Positions 25,757-34,972 of a stretch of DNA of 47,078 nt are shown one piece after another. The stretch is from NCBI GenBank assembly GCA_021324445.1, contig JAJPJC010000060.1, positions 1-47,078 on the forward strand. Direction: 5' to 3'. Below the pieces are notes generated by a model. It did no database searches. It saw only the letters and a program-made list of their open reading frames with translations, and had not been told where the DNA came from. How positions within the stretch are numbered: position 1 is the first letter of the stretch; every line of letters begins with the position of its first letter. The translations under genes were made by a program, and so were the position numbers. This stretch comes from Isosphaeraceae bacterium. GTDB lineage: Bacteria > Planctomycetota > Planctomycetia > Isosphaerales > Isosphaeraceae.

Positions 25757-28280
25757 CGCGCTGCGCGCGCTGGACTCCATGCACGTTCGGCTGGACCTGC
25801 GCCCTCCCGAATCGCGACTCGTCGGAGGATTGCATAGAACCGTCGATCTCCTGGAGTGATTCGCAGCACTTCACGGAACAAGGCGAAGATCGTTTCGTAT
25901 CGTGCCCGCGCGGCTCGCCACGGCCGCGCGAAGCAATGGCCAAGCCCCTCGCGCGAGAAGTCGGGGGCGTCCGCCAGGTAAACGACTTGCCCTTGCTCGA
26001 AACGCTTCCGGGCGACGAACGCGTCGGCGGCCGGGGCTTTGACGGGTTCCATCCCCCCGCCAAGGTGGACATGTGGCCGCGAGTGGCCGTCCTGGCTTGA
26101 TGCACCGTGATAGGTGATCGAGGCACCGAAGAGGCCGAGGAAGTCCTTCGCGCTGCCACGCTCCCCGATCCGGCTGTCATCCAGGACGATGAGGTTGCCA
26201 CCCTTCCGGACGAAGTCCTTCAGACGAGCGAGCGTCCGCGCAGGCGGAGTATTCACCGGGGCGACGACGAACACCGCGCGGGTCTCGGGCTTCAGCAGGT
26301 CCTCATCGTAGGTGTAAGCCACCCGCGGCACCAGCCCGAGGCGCTGGACCGAGACCAGCAGCGTGTCGAACCTGCGGTCGGCCGGCAACGATTCCGGGGT
26401 CCCGAGCACGGGCGGGAACGCGCAGGCGCCTCCTTGCCAGAGGAACGTGACCTCGGCGATCGGTGCAGGCCCTCGGACACGGCCACGCCCGACCACACGC
26501 CGAGGAGCCCGCCGAAGATCGCCGGCAGGGCCATGCCTGAGCCGGCCATCGCCAATCCCATCAGCACGGTGGCCAGCGTGGCGGCGATGGCCAGGCATCG
26601 GATCGGAGTCGCATAGGGACTCAGCTCCCGGTTCAGCAATCGGACGAGGTCCATCGCCAGCTTCTCGCGGTCGTGGCTGAAGACGGCGAACGACGACCAG
26701 ACCGTGCTGTCGGTGAACGCGGCGATCCGGCCGCGTCCAACGCAGACCGTCGCCGCCAGGACGGTCCGGCCGTGCTCCATCTCCGGGTGCGGGCCATGCC
26801 GGCCGAAGAAGCTCGAGCCGGCATAGTCATGCGGCTCGCGCCGGCAGTCGTCCGCCGCGAGGACGCACTCGGCCCCGCCGGAGAGCTCCAGCGAGCACGA
26901 GGTCATGAATTCCAGCCTATCCACGTGCAAGGCCCCGACGTGGCGGCCGAATCGAGCCCCGACAGAATCGACGAAGCCGCCGGTCACGCCGTCGGAGACC
27001 GAATCGTAGCGGAAGCGGATGCCGTGCCGGGCGGAGAGGGCGTTGAGGTGGGTCCCCATGCCCAGCAGGTTGGTGTGATCGCCGACCAGGAGCAGCCCGC
27101 CTCCGCGGCGGACGAACCGGTCGATCGCGGCGACCTCGGCATCAGGGATCGGCTCCTCCGGCGTCTTGATGATCAGGACGTCGTAGCCGGACAGCAGTTC
27201 GTCGTCGTAGGGCCGCGAGGAGTTCGCGGCGACCGAGAACCATTTCCCCAGCCATTCGGCGAGCGCGGTGAAGCTATAGGTGGGGAAATCACCGTACCAC
27301 TGGGTGTCGAGCTGGCGGGTCGCCGGCTCCCAGATGCCGCAGAAGCGGTCGTCGATCAGGATCCGGCCGGCCTTCTCTGCGCCCGGCGGGACGAAGGACC
27401 ACGCCAGTCCTGCCGCCCCGCCGAGCGTGGCGACGATCGGGCCGGCTACGATCACCTTCCCAAAGCGAGGCCGGGGTGGGACCGCCATCGCGATCCCGTC
27501 GAAGAGCCACTGGCAGGCATGGTCCGCGGCGAGACCGGCAATGAGGAGAAAGACGCCGGTGATCCAGGGGGACGTGAAGAGGTCGAGGGCAGCCTGGCCT
27601 GCGCTGCCGGCGAGGATATCGTCGTGCTCGAGGTAGGCAGCGAGGATGGCCACGTACCGTACCATCCCGACGAGGAGAGTCGAGGCCAGCCCGACGGCGG
27701 AAGCGCCGAACGCAGGGCGATGATTGCGAACCAGCCGCAGGACGCTCCAGGCAATCGAGAAGAGCAGGAGCGGACGCAGTGCTAACTTCTCCATCGAGGG
27801 GAGAATCGTCACGAGGCCGTCGGGGTGGTCGATCAGCAAGAGGCCCCGATCGGCCATCGTGTGGTACCCCGCCAGGTTGAGGGCCGCCGAGGCCATGGCC
27901 GAGGCGGCGCCGAAGCGCGGCCCCCGCGCCTCCCAGGCAGCCAGTGCCCGGTCGACACTGAAAGCCACCAGGGCCAGAGTCGCGAGCTGGAGTGAGGCGA
28001 GTGCAACACGTCGCAGCAGCCCGCGCCGCGCGATCGGCCGCGCGAGCATCACGAAGGCCAGCGTCACCAGGGTCAACGCCCAGAGGTAGGGCCGGTCGAC
28101 CCGGCGCTCGAACGCGAACATCCAGCCCGAGACGAGGAGTGCGGCTGGGATTCCGAGCGGGACCTCCAGTGCCGCGCCAGCCCGGTCGGGCGAGAGCGGG
28201 TGTGCGAGGGATGGCCGGCCCTGGGCTGCGGTAATGGTCGTCACGCCGTCGCGGCCTTTATCTGAGAGCTCATCGGGCAT
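25753..28280 (-). pseudogene. DUF4350-like multi-membrane protein, frameshifted
   Basis: The N-terminal half carries about eight membrane helices. Then comes a soluble region with a glutamine-amidotransferase-like Rossmann segment typical of DUF4350/GldG-type proteins (VAAIDRFVRRGGGLLLVGDH, then TNLLGMGTHLNALSARHGIR). Near 26461-26466 the frame breaks (one base short next to a CC pair in the coding strand). Downstream in another frame the protein continues PIAEVTFLWQGGACAFPP, then LLSVQRLGLVP-like and VRKGGNLIVLDDSR to the stop. Rejoined it is about 840 residues. The start is either ATG 28280, which abuts a REP-like palindrome and has no ribosome site, or GTG 28244. It is a tandem paralog of the next gene. 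Members of this group are often tied to surface transport or polysaccharide clusters; the role here is unknown. Confidence 0.75.
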
Positions 28281-28281
28281 A

Positions 28282-28332
28282 GGTCAGGCTTTCCGCCTGA
28301 CTCTCCAGGCGCGTCAGGCGGAAAGCCTGACC
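28282..28332. repeat. REP-like palindrome, 20-bp perfect arms (GTCAGGC family)
   Basis: Arm 28282-28301 is the exact reverse complement of 28313-28332, with an 11-base loop. It differs from the copy at 6704 only in the inner loop of each arm (TTTCC in place of TTTC). It lies in the 79-base space between the two DUF4350-like genes, directly upstream of the annotated start of the first, so it is transcribed with them if they form an operon. Confidence 0.85.
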
Positions 28333-28359
28333 GACGTCCTGGCCGCCGTCCTACCAACC

Positions 28360-30909
28360 CTACTGGGGCTTCTCGGGAGATCGAAACACGGGTTGCACGG
28401 CGTCCGGGTCCGCCCCGAGATATCGCCGGAACATGTCGTGGACCAGGGCGAGGTTGCCAGGCCAGAAGCCCGACATATCCTCGATGTTCATGTCGGAGAA
28501 GAACCGCGTGTCCGCGATCAAGAGCAGGCCCCCCTGTCCTCTCTGCTGGAAGAGCGCCACCACGTCCTCCCCGTGCCGGTAGATGACCTCGACTCCCGGC
28601 AGCCCAGCCGGGTCGCCCCCATTGGCCGTCACGATCGGCCAGGCATCGAGGAACCGCGGCTGCTGCTCGCGCTCGCGGCGGCTGGCGGTCGGTGCGGCGG
28701 AGGTGACCGTCCCCATCGGCTTCGGAAGGAGCGCCAGGCCGTGGGCATCCAGGAGACGTCGCGAGCCGAACGAATCGGGCTGGCCGACGACCAGCAAGAC
28801 GACCGACCCGCCCTCCTCGGCCCTCAACAACAGCGCGATTTCCTCGGAAGTGAACGGCCTTTGGGGAGCGACCAAGGCGACCCCGCGGGCTCGCGCGATC
28901 GCCGCCGGGTCCCAGGCCTCCATGTCAACTGTGCGGAATCCACATCGGAGCAGATTCGTGGAGAGCGGACCGATCGGGTTGACCCGGGCGTTGTAGTGCC
29001 CTGTCGCCGGGAAGTGCGAGCGGTCGATCAGGACCGTGTCGTCGGCGACGCGGACGCGGGCATCGAGGTGCGGCAGGCTCAGGCACCAGGGGATCACCAT
29101 CCCGGCCAAGAGGCTCAGAGCCACGAGCACGACGTGGGTCAGCGAACCCTGAACGATCCAGAGCCACAGGATCGCCGCGAGAAGACCGGCCGCCGCGGCG
29201 ATCCGGACGGGGATACGCTCGGTCCACGCCGTGGGCCGCGATAGCCAGGCGAGCATCGGGCCGACAGCCTTGGCATAATACGAGCTCACGCCCTGGAACG
29301 CCGAGGTATCGCCCCAGACGACGACCCGGCCCCGGCCATGCGTGGCGGTCGCCACCAGGACAACATCACCCAGCCGCTCGCCCTGATCGTAGTGGTAGTT
29401 GCCCAGGAAGCTGCCCACGACATTCTCGCGGACCCCGGCATCGGAGAAGCCGTAGCGGCCGAACAGGAGCGGTCGAGCCGAGCCGGAGAGTTCCAGCGAG
29501 GCACCGACGGCGACCCCGGGATTCTCCTCGTCCCATCCCCAGGCGACTGCGTCCGGCGCCGCGGCCTGGCAGCCGCGCCAACCCTCGCGTGCCTTGAAGG
29601 CGGAGTCGAACCGGAACCGGATGCCGAGCGGCTCGAGCAGGCTGTTGAAGCCGCGCATCAGGCCGAAGACGTCGGTGTGGTCGCCGAGGACCAGCAGGCT
29701 ACCGCCCTGAGCCACAAAGTCGAGGACCGTCCGCCGCTCGGTCTCGTCCCAGACCTTTGGTGAATTGATCAGGACGAGGACTTGGACTCCCTCCAGGTCG
29801 GCGGCGTCGATGGCGTCCGCGTCGATGATGTCGAAGTCGTAGCCCTCGGACCGGCAGTACACGGGCAAGAGCCCGAACATCCCGCCGCTGAAGGCGCCGA
29901 ACCGGCCGAAGACGGGTCGGTCCCAGTCGAGTCCACCGCGATTGTGGACGCGGATCGACTTCCCAGCCGTCGGGCCGATCAGGGCCGTGCCTACGAGGCA
30001 GACCCCGGCCAGCGCCGCCGCGAGACAAGCGGCGGCGAGTGAGACACGGCGCGGGCGTACTCCTGGGGGCTCGCCGGCACGTCCGGGATCCGCACCGGCC
30101 ACACCGTCTTTCTTTCCCGCCCTTGATAAGGGTGGGTCAGGGAGGGTGGAGTCCCCGTTGAATTGGCCACCGAACGGAAGGAGTGCGCCAAGCAGTCCGG
30201 CAACGCTCAACCAGAAGAGCCCATGCCAGGCTCCTCGGGAAAAACCAGCGAGCGGCCCCGCCGAGACATCGGGCATGACAAAGGGCAGCGCCGCGAACCA
30301 GGCCAGCGGGATGATGACGGCCGCGAACGGCCGAGCCATTCCCCCGGCCCGTCGCCAGCTCCACAGGAGGTACAAGACGGCCAAGATAACCGCAGGCCCG
30401 CCCAGCACGGTGAAGCTCAGCCGGGCATCGAATCCGCGGGCGGCGTTAATGGAATGGCTGGCGACACGGGCAACCATCTCGGTAATCGCCCCGGCTTGCG
30501 GGACGAGATCGACTGCGAGTCGGAGTGCGACGTACGCAAGGCACGCCGGGAGGAGGCCGTCGGGCCACCCGGCACCCGCTGCCGTCGACTTCGCCGCGGT
30601 CTCGATCGCTGCGAGCGCGAGGACGAACCCGACGAGAGCGGACGGCACGGAAGGGGCTCGGGCCACCAGGGCGAGCGTCGCGATGACGCCGACCCATCCC
30701 GCGATGCCCCAACCACGACTCCGACCCATCCGAAATCCGGCGACGACTGCTATCACAACCAGAGCGATCGCACGGCGGAGCGTGAAAGACACCGGCCCAA
30801 GCTGACCATCGAGACTCAGCAGCGCGGCAGTGACGGCGGGCGTGATAGCCGCGCATGACGCTCGATTGAGCCATCCGGGTCGGAATCCCTCGGCCCGATC
30901 GTCAACCAT
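28360..30909 (-). CDS. DUF4350-like multi-membrane protein (intact paralog)
   Basis: This is 849 residues from ATG 30909 (MVDDRAEGFRPGW), with GAGGG seven bases upstream; an upstream in-frame start at 31038 is less likely. The N-terminal third has about eight membrane helices, followed by a linker, another helix (about 275-298), and a soluble domain with VLDFVAQGGSLLVLGDH, then TDVFGLMRGFNSLLEPLGIR, closely parallel to the neighbouring paralog. Two further helices precede a C-terminal Rossmann-like part (RCGFRTVDMEAWDPAAIARA, LLLIADTRFF). The linker at about residues 245-270 contains TLPDPPLSRAGKKDG, encoded by a dispersed G/C-run repeat in frame. The helical core plus GATase-like domain suggests a membrane complex subunit; function is unknown. 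Confidence 0.8.
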   Translation of the reverse strand: MVDDRAEGFRPGWLNRASCAAITPAVTAALLSLDGQLGPVSFTLRRAIALVVIAVVAGFRMGRSRGWGIAGWVGVIATLALVARAPSVPSALVGFVLALAAIETAAKSTAAGAGWPDGLLPACLAYVALRLAVDLVPQAGAITEMVARVASHSINAARGFDARLSFTVLGGPAVILAVLYLLWSWRRAGGMARPFAAVIIPLAWFAALPFVMPDVSAGPLAGFSRGAWHGLFWLSVAGLLGALLPFGGQFNGDSTLPDPPLSRAGKKDGVAGADPGRAGEPPGVRPRRVSLAAACLAAALAGVCLVGTALIGPTAGKSIRVHNRGGLDWDRPVFGRFGAFSGGMFGLLPVYCRSEGYDFDIIDADAIDAADLEGVQVLVLINSPKVWDETERRTVLDFVAQGGSLLVLGDHTDVFGLMRGFNSLLEPLGIRFRFDSAFKAREGWRGCQAAAPDAVAWGWDEENPGVAVGASLELSGSARPLLFGRYGFSDAGVRENVVGSFLGNYHYDQGERLGDVVLVATATHGRGRVVVWGDTSAFQGVSSYYAKAVGPMLAWLSRPTAWTERIPVRIAAAAGLLAAILWLWIVQGSLTHVVLVALSLLAGMVIPWCLSLPHLDARVRVADDTVLIDRSHFPATGHYNARVNPIGPLSTNLLRCGFRTVDMEAWDPAAIARARGVALVAPQRPFTSEEIALLLRAEEGGSVVLLVVGQPDSFGSRRLLDAHGLALLPKPMGTVTSAAPTASRREREQQPRFLDAWPIVTANGGDPAGLPGVEVIYRHGEDVVALFQQRGQGGLLLIADTRFFSDMNIEDMSGFWPGNLALVHDMFRRYLGADPDAVQPVFRSPEKPQ
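30110..30162. repeat. G/C-run dispersed repeat inside a coding region
   Basis: The core CCCGCCCTTGATAAGGGTGG followed by GTCAGGGAGGGTGGA parallels the repeat at 90-182 (CCCCCCCTTACGAAGGGGAG then GGCAGGGGGGTTGA). It lies within the DUF4350-like gene in a length and frame that keep the gene open, encoding a proline-rich linker. Confidence 0.55.
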
Positions 30910-31034
30910 CCCGGTGCCCTCTCGACATGCTGTGCGCTTCAGGGAACAAGAAAGATGGTCGATTCGGCTCCTCATCCGGCCTCCCGCCGGCTTCTGATCG
31001 GGGAGGTAAAGTGATGGAACCCCTCCGAATAGCC

Positions 31035-32309
31035 TCACCGATCATCGGGTTGGAGAACCGGCACGGGCTTGTTCAATAACCGAGCCAAGGCCCGCAACTG
31101 CGCAGGCTGAAGGATCTCCCAGATCGGTTGATCCAAGACGGCCACCTTGTGGTCGACCTCTTCCTTCCATCGCTGTTCCAGTGCATTGACGACGTTCGAC
31201 GGCGTTTGATTGTTGTAGACTGGCACATCGGAGCGGACCACTCTGTGATACACCTCGACACGCTCCGTGAGCCGCTCGGCCAGCTCGTTGCGTTGCGCCC
31301 TGGATAAGTGCAGCCGTGCGGCGAGTTCGGGATCGAGAAGTGCATGCAGGCCCCGGCGTCGCCAAAGCTCGAGCTTCGCTTGTTCAGCTTGGTCGCGTGT
31401 CAAGACCGCTTCCAGCACCATCTCCTCGGCGTGGGCCGCGACACTGGCACGGAGCCGCTTGCCCCGCTCCGACAACCGGAGCTGCATCGCTGACGTGGGG
31501 GGCAACTCACGGATTCCTTGAGGATCCTCTTCGCGAGGCTTGGGCACCGGCTCAATATCGCGGAACCACCAATATCGCCTCGCGTTCCGAGCCAGCCGGT
31601 CCACGCGCTCGATCAGCTCCGCCTGTTGGCGCTTCAGTCCCGGGAATGGTTTCAGGATCCTGCGTTCATATCCAATCAGGACGCCAAACAAATCGGAGGC
31701 CCTCTGTTCATAGGCTTCTGCATGGATGATACCGTAATACTCTGCTCTCGTGTAGACTGCCGGTATGTTCCCGTCAACGTAGTCGATGGGAATGATGGAA
31801 TACCGCCCCGGGAGCGGGGGAATGAGGGGCCGACTGGCGCGGTCCCGCCAGCGCCGGGCCTGCTCGGGACGGAGCACGGCTTCCAAAATGATCGCCTCGG
31901 CATGGCCCACGATTCGCTCCTTGAAATCCTGCCACTCCTGGAGCGTGGGCGGGTGTGAACCGGGAGCCAGGGCGCGGTCCAGCCAGAAGCGCAGGACCTC
32001 ACGGGTCACCTCGTCCGCTTGCTTGATCAGCGCGGGCGCCTGCAAGGCATCACGTGTCGCCTGGTCCGCTTCCTTGATTAGCGCCGGCACCTCGCCGGTC
32101 GGAGCTTCGCGATTGCCGGGCTGGGTCGCCTCGATCAAAGCCGCAAAGAATTCCGATGCGTGACCGCGCTCCAATCGAGCGGCCTGGGCGCGGAGCCGTG
32201 GGGTAACATCAGTTCCGGGACGGGCCTCGTCCTTGGGCGGGGGATTGCCCTGCTGCGAAGCCAGGCCCGCCAGAACGAGCGACGCGGTGATCATGATTGA
32301 AGGAAACAT
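31035..32309 (-). CDS. Secreted helical protein with LTxxQ-like repeats, copy A
   Basis: This is 424 residues from ATG 32309, with GGGAGG eight bases upstream. A signal peptide (MFPSIMITASLVLAGLASQQ) is followed by a highly charged helical protein with two similar halves. Each contains an HAEA-type helix followed by an LTxxQ-like motif: VGHAEAIILEAVLRPEQARR and AAHAEEMVLEAVLTRDQAEQ. The C-terminus has LQPAQLRALARLL. The motif recalls periplasmic Spy/CpxP-type LTxxQ proteins, but the length and architecture are different. It is clearly paralogous to the gene at 33507-34808 (compare LHALLDPELAARLHLSRAQR with MRSLLDPVLASRLRLSRSQR). It follows the short cysteine-rich ORF. Function is unknown. Confidence 0.75.
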   Translation of the reverse strand: MFPSIMITASLVLAGLASQQGNPPPKDEARPGTDVTPRLRAQAARLERGHASEFFAALIEATQPGNREAPTGEVPALIKEADQATRDALQAPALIKQADEVTREVLRFWLDRALAPGSHPPTLQEWQDFKERIVGHAEAIILEAVLRPEQARRWRDRASRPLIPPLPGRYSIIPIDYVDGNIPAVYTRAEYYGIIHAEAYEQRASDLFGVLIGYERRILKPFPGLKRQQAELIERVDRLARNARRYWWFRDIEPVPKPREEDPQGIRELPPTSAMQLRLSERGKRLRASVAAHAEEMVLEAVLTRDQAEQAKLELWRRRGLHALLDPELAARLHLSRAQRNELAERLTERVEVYHRVVRSDVPVYNNQTPSNVVNALEQRWKEEVDHKVAVLDQPIWEILQPAQLRALARLLNKPVPVLQPDDR

Positions 32310-32880
32310 GGTGCGAGCCTCCCAATTCAACGTGATTGTGGTGTAACCCTATCTGGATTTACCGGCCTGGTCTGCGTCCAGGCACCCTGTGGACGACCGT
32401 GCATGTGCTAGAGCGGTTGATGCCAGCTTTGAGCAACAGAGTAGAGGAAGAGGAGTCGGTGTTCGGGCTTCGGCTTACTTCGGTTTCAGGGTTTCCCCGT
32501 ACGTGGCTCAATATCCGCTGGCCATGCACCGGCGACCGCCTCCTCCCTCGTCAAACCGGACGGGTGGGTCTCCCGCGTCCGGCTTTCCCGAACCTTTCGA
32601 CCCAAGGCAAGCACAGGAGGTCCGCGAGGTTGCGTTCATAGGGGCCGCAGACCGAGGTCGTGCAGCCCGGCGTAGAACGACTTCCCTTCCGCAGGCCGGT
32701 GGAGACGCTGACCTCGACGTTGCAAGTGGCGAATCAACCGAGTTCGCACAGACACGTGGCAGTTGGTGGGCGTAGGAACCAATCCAGGGATACCCCGAGC
32801 AAAATGGCTCCGCTCTCCAAACCCCCGGATCGCCCCGGTCTCCTCGTTTCGCCATACGGGCGCACGCAGGCCCGAGGGAG
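32310..32880. other. Intergenic region with group II intron-like hairpin remnant
   Basis: These 571 bases have no convincing coding frame in either direction. They contain the hairpin annotated at 32553-32586. Base composition is slightly less GC-biased than in neighbouring genes. The stretch separates the short cysteine-rich ORF from helical protein A. Apart from the GGGAGG ribosome site near its left end on the minus strand, nothing else was recognised. Confidence 0.5.
32553..32586 (-). ncRNA. Group II intron domain V-like hairpin (decayed remnant?)
   Basis: Read on the minus strand, this 34-base stretch begins AAAGCCGGACG and ends CGTCCGGTTT, with a 7-bp perfect helix CCGGACG/CGTCCGG and an inner GGG/CCC helix capped by a three-base loop. 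The 34-base length, the AGC near the 5' side paired to GTT, and the following TGACGAGGG recall domain V of bacterial group II introns. The upper helix is degenerate, and no maturase ORF or other domains are visible nearby. It may be a decayed 3' fragment. This is pattern recognition without a structure search. Confidence 0.3.
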
Positions 32881-33300
32881 TCAGCAACCAGGATTTTGGG
32901 GGCCGTTGCAAACGATTTGCAGTCCTCCCTGGCCCTGGCCGCACACACTGCATGTGCCGTTTGAACCTGAACCAGGCTGGACGCTGCATGTCGCGCTCCC
33001 GGCCTTACCAAAGACCGTGCATTTCCCGCCCGTTTGGCCCGCTGCTACGGAGCAGCAATCCGCGGCTCCGCCACTTGAGGTGACTGAACAAAATGTGTTC
33101 GCTCCTGAATATGAGTTGTCGGCACTGCAAATATTGTTGTTCTTGGCGCCACCGCTGACGGAGCAAAAGTTGCCACCGCTCTGGCCCTGAGCCGAGCACG
33201 TCGTATTGGTTTGGCCCGAGTTGCCGCTTCCTGCTTGCCCCCCCGTACTGCAGCTGACCTTTCCTCGCAATCTGATTGCTTCGCGCGTGACCGTCCCCAC
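32881..33300 (-). CDS. Short cysteine-rich C-S/T repeat protein
   Basis: This is a 139-residue ORF from GTG 33300. From residue 16 onward it consists of cysteines followed by Ser or Thr roughly every 8-13 residues, separated by Gly/Ser/Asn/Gln-rich spacers: NNNICSADNSYSGANTFCSV, GKCTVFGKAGSATCSVQPG, NGTCSV. There are about nine C-S/T units and 14 or so cysteines. It shares pattern and local sequence with the long protein at 34973-36037. It lacks a signal peptide; the frame is open a further 70 or so bases upstream with no better start. It may therefore be a truncated copy whose export signal was lost. No known domain was recognised. Confidence 0.55.
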   Translation of the reverse strand: MGTVTREAIRLRGKVSCSTGGQAGSGNSGQTNTTCSAQGQSGGNFCSVSGGAKNNNICSADNSYSGANTFCSVTSSGGAADCCSVAAGQTGGKCTVFGKAGSATCSVQPGSGSNGTCSVCGQGQGGLQIVCNGPQNPGC

Positions 33301-33506
33301 TGGGCTGCCTGAAGTCAGGACTGCGGCTGAGGCCGTATCCTCAGTCCCGCGGGAACCCCGCCTTTACGTGGATTCCGTTGCTCTGACCACGTGAGGACGG
33401 GCCCCTAACCTATGGGGGATCTACACGGGCGGCCCACTCTAGGATCGGCGCGGAGGATCCGCACCGAACGGGCGCCGCGGACCAGGCGTCCCGTCATAAT
33501 CTTCGA

Positions 33507-34808
33507 TCAACCCGGCCGATTGGGTCTGCCACGCTTCGTGGCGGGTCGGCGCGGCGGCTGTGCATCCGCGCCCAGCAACCGTTCCAGCATACGGGCCTGG
33601 GAGGGGGTGAGCACATCACAGATTCGTCCATCTACCTCCTCCTGACGGTTGCGAGCCTCTCGGCCTAATTGCTCGATCTGCTCCCCCAGTTCGGGCCGGG
33701 TGACACGAAGACTGACCAGAGGCATCGACATGTTCCTCGTTTCCTCCCAGATGCTCCGCTTGGTATTCAGCAGGAAGAGCACCTCCTCGCGTTGCGATCG
33801 TGAGAGGCGCAATCTGGAGGCCAGCACCGGGTCCAAGAGAGATCGCATGCCGCGCAACTCCCAGACCGCCCTCAGGGCGCGCTCCGCCTGGTCCGGCGTC
33901 ACGATACCTTCCAGCGCGATCGCCTCGGCGTGGGCGAAGAGACTCTCTCTGATCCGTTCTCCGCCCTCCCATAATCGCTGAGCCAGGACAGGCTGAGGCG
34001 GCAGGGGGACCTTGTCCAAATCGCGGGTTAGCCAGAACCGCCAAATGGCGAGAGTTACCTGGTCGAGACTCTCGGCCAACTCGGCTTGCTCCTTCCCGAG
34101 ATCGACCTTCGGCATGTCTCGAATCGCCAACCTTTGACGAATGGGATCGAGGTGACCTATCCCATTGGGGAACGCCGCTCGCATTCCCGGCTCGCCGAGG
34201 AGTACGTTCGAGACAACCCCGGCGCGATTTCTCGTAGTGGTTTTGCATCGCAGTTGGTCCGCCAGCTCGGCCGCCGGGCGCCGCTCATCTGATGCCATCG
34301 GTAAAGGCCCGTCTGCCCCATCTCGCCCGCGCAGCAGCGGCTCAGGCTTCCGGCCTGTGGCTGTGCACCAGAGCCGAGCCTGCTCGGGAGTCAGGATCCC
34401 GTGCAGGGCGATCGCCTCCGCATGGGCGATGAGACGAGCGCGCAGTCGGTCCCCTGGCTGGGAGAGCCGTTCGGACAAGGCGGCCGGCGGCGGAGGTTGA
34501 TCCGTATCGAGGCTGCGGATCAGCCAGGCTTTGATGATGTCACGGGTCAGCTCATCCAACTGGCGGGATAAGCCGATCTGCTCGGCCGAGAGACGAAGCT
34601 CTGCCCGGATTCTTGGTTCGGCGAGAGCCGAAAAGAGCTGCGAGAGCTTGGCAGTCTTCATCTTCTCCGCCTCGCCCTTGAGCCTCGCCACGAGCGCGGC
34701 AGCCGACCGACCCGGCGCCGATTGCGCCTCACGGACGCCCTGTGCACGCGCGGCGGCGCCGAGGGCTATACTAGCTACCACAACGATCTTAACAAAAGAG
34801 CGCTTCAC
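33507..34808 (-). CDS. Secreted helical protein with LTxxQ-like repeats, copy B
   Basis: This is 433 residues from GTG 34808, preceded by a GGAGAG site. The signal peptide is KRSFVKIVVVASIALGAAARAQG. Two similar halves contain IAHAEAIALHGILTPEQARL and FAHAEAIALEGIVTPDQAER, each following a WLIRSLD/WLTRDLD helix; the end has CDVLTPSQARMLERLLG. It is paralogous to the protein at 31035-32309 over its whole length. It begins 164 bases after the long cysteine-rich gene and is followed by the short one, so the two gene types alternate. A periplasmic or cell-surface location is likely. The biochemical role is unknown; the regular helical LTxxQ pattern suggests a binding or chaperone-like protein. 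Confidence 0.78.
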   Translation of the reverse strand: MKRSFVKIVVVASIALGAAARAQGVREAQSAPGRSAAALVARLKGEAEKMKTAKLSQLFSALAEPRIRAELRLSAEQIGLSRQLDELTRDIIKAWLIRSLDTDQPPPPAALSERLSQPGDRLRARLIAHAEAIALHGILTPEQARLWCTATGRKPEPLLRGRDGADGPLPMASDERRPAAELADQLRCKTTTRNRAGVVSNVLLGEPGMRAAFPNGIGHLDPIRQRLAIRDMPKVDLGKEQAELAESLDQVTLAIWRFWLTRDLDKVPLPPQPVLAQRLWEGGERIRESLFAHAEAIALEGIVTPDQAERALRAVWELRGMRSLLDPVLASRLRLSRSQREEVLFLLNTKRSIWEETRNMSMPLVSLRVTRPELGEQIEQLGREARNRQEEVDGRICDVLTPSQARMLERLLGADAQPPRRPATKRGRPNRPG

Positions 34809-34972
34809 CTTGCTCTCCTCCTTGAGGCCCCGCCACCCGTGACGGGGCATGACTGATGTCCTTGTACCCAGAAGGCCGAAGACAGTTGGTTCGCCTCCAC
34901 ATCGAGAAGCGGCGACCGCCCGAGACTCTGAAGCGGCCCCGGGCAGGCCAGCACGCTCAGCGGAAAGGATCG

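Noticed and set aside
25755..25771. Bidirectional intrinsic terminator at the convergent stops
   Set aside because: The 7-bp GC hairpin lacks T-runs on either side and is partly coding, so termination cannot be inferred.
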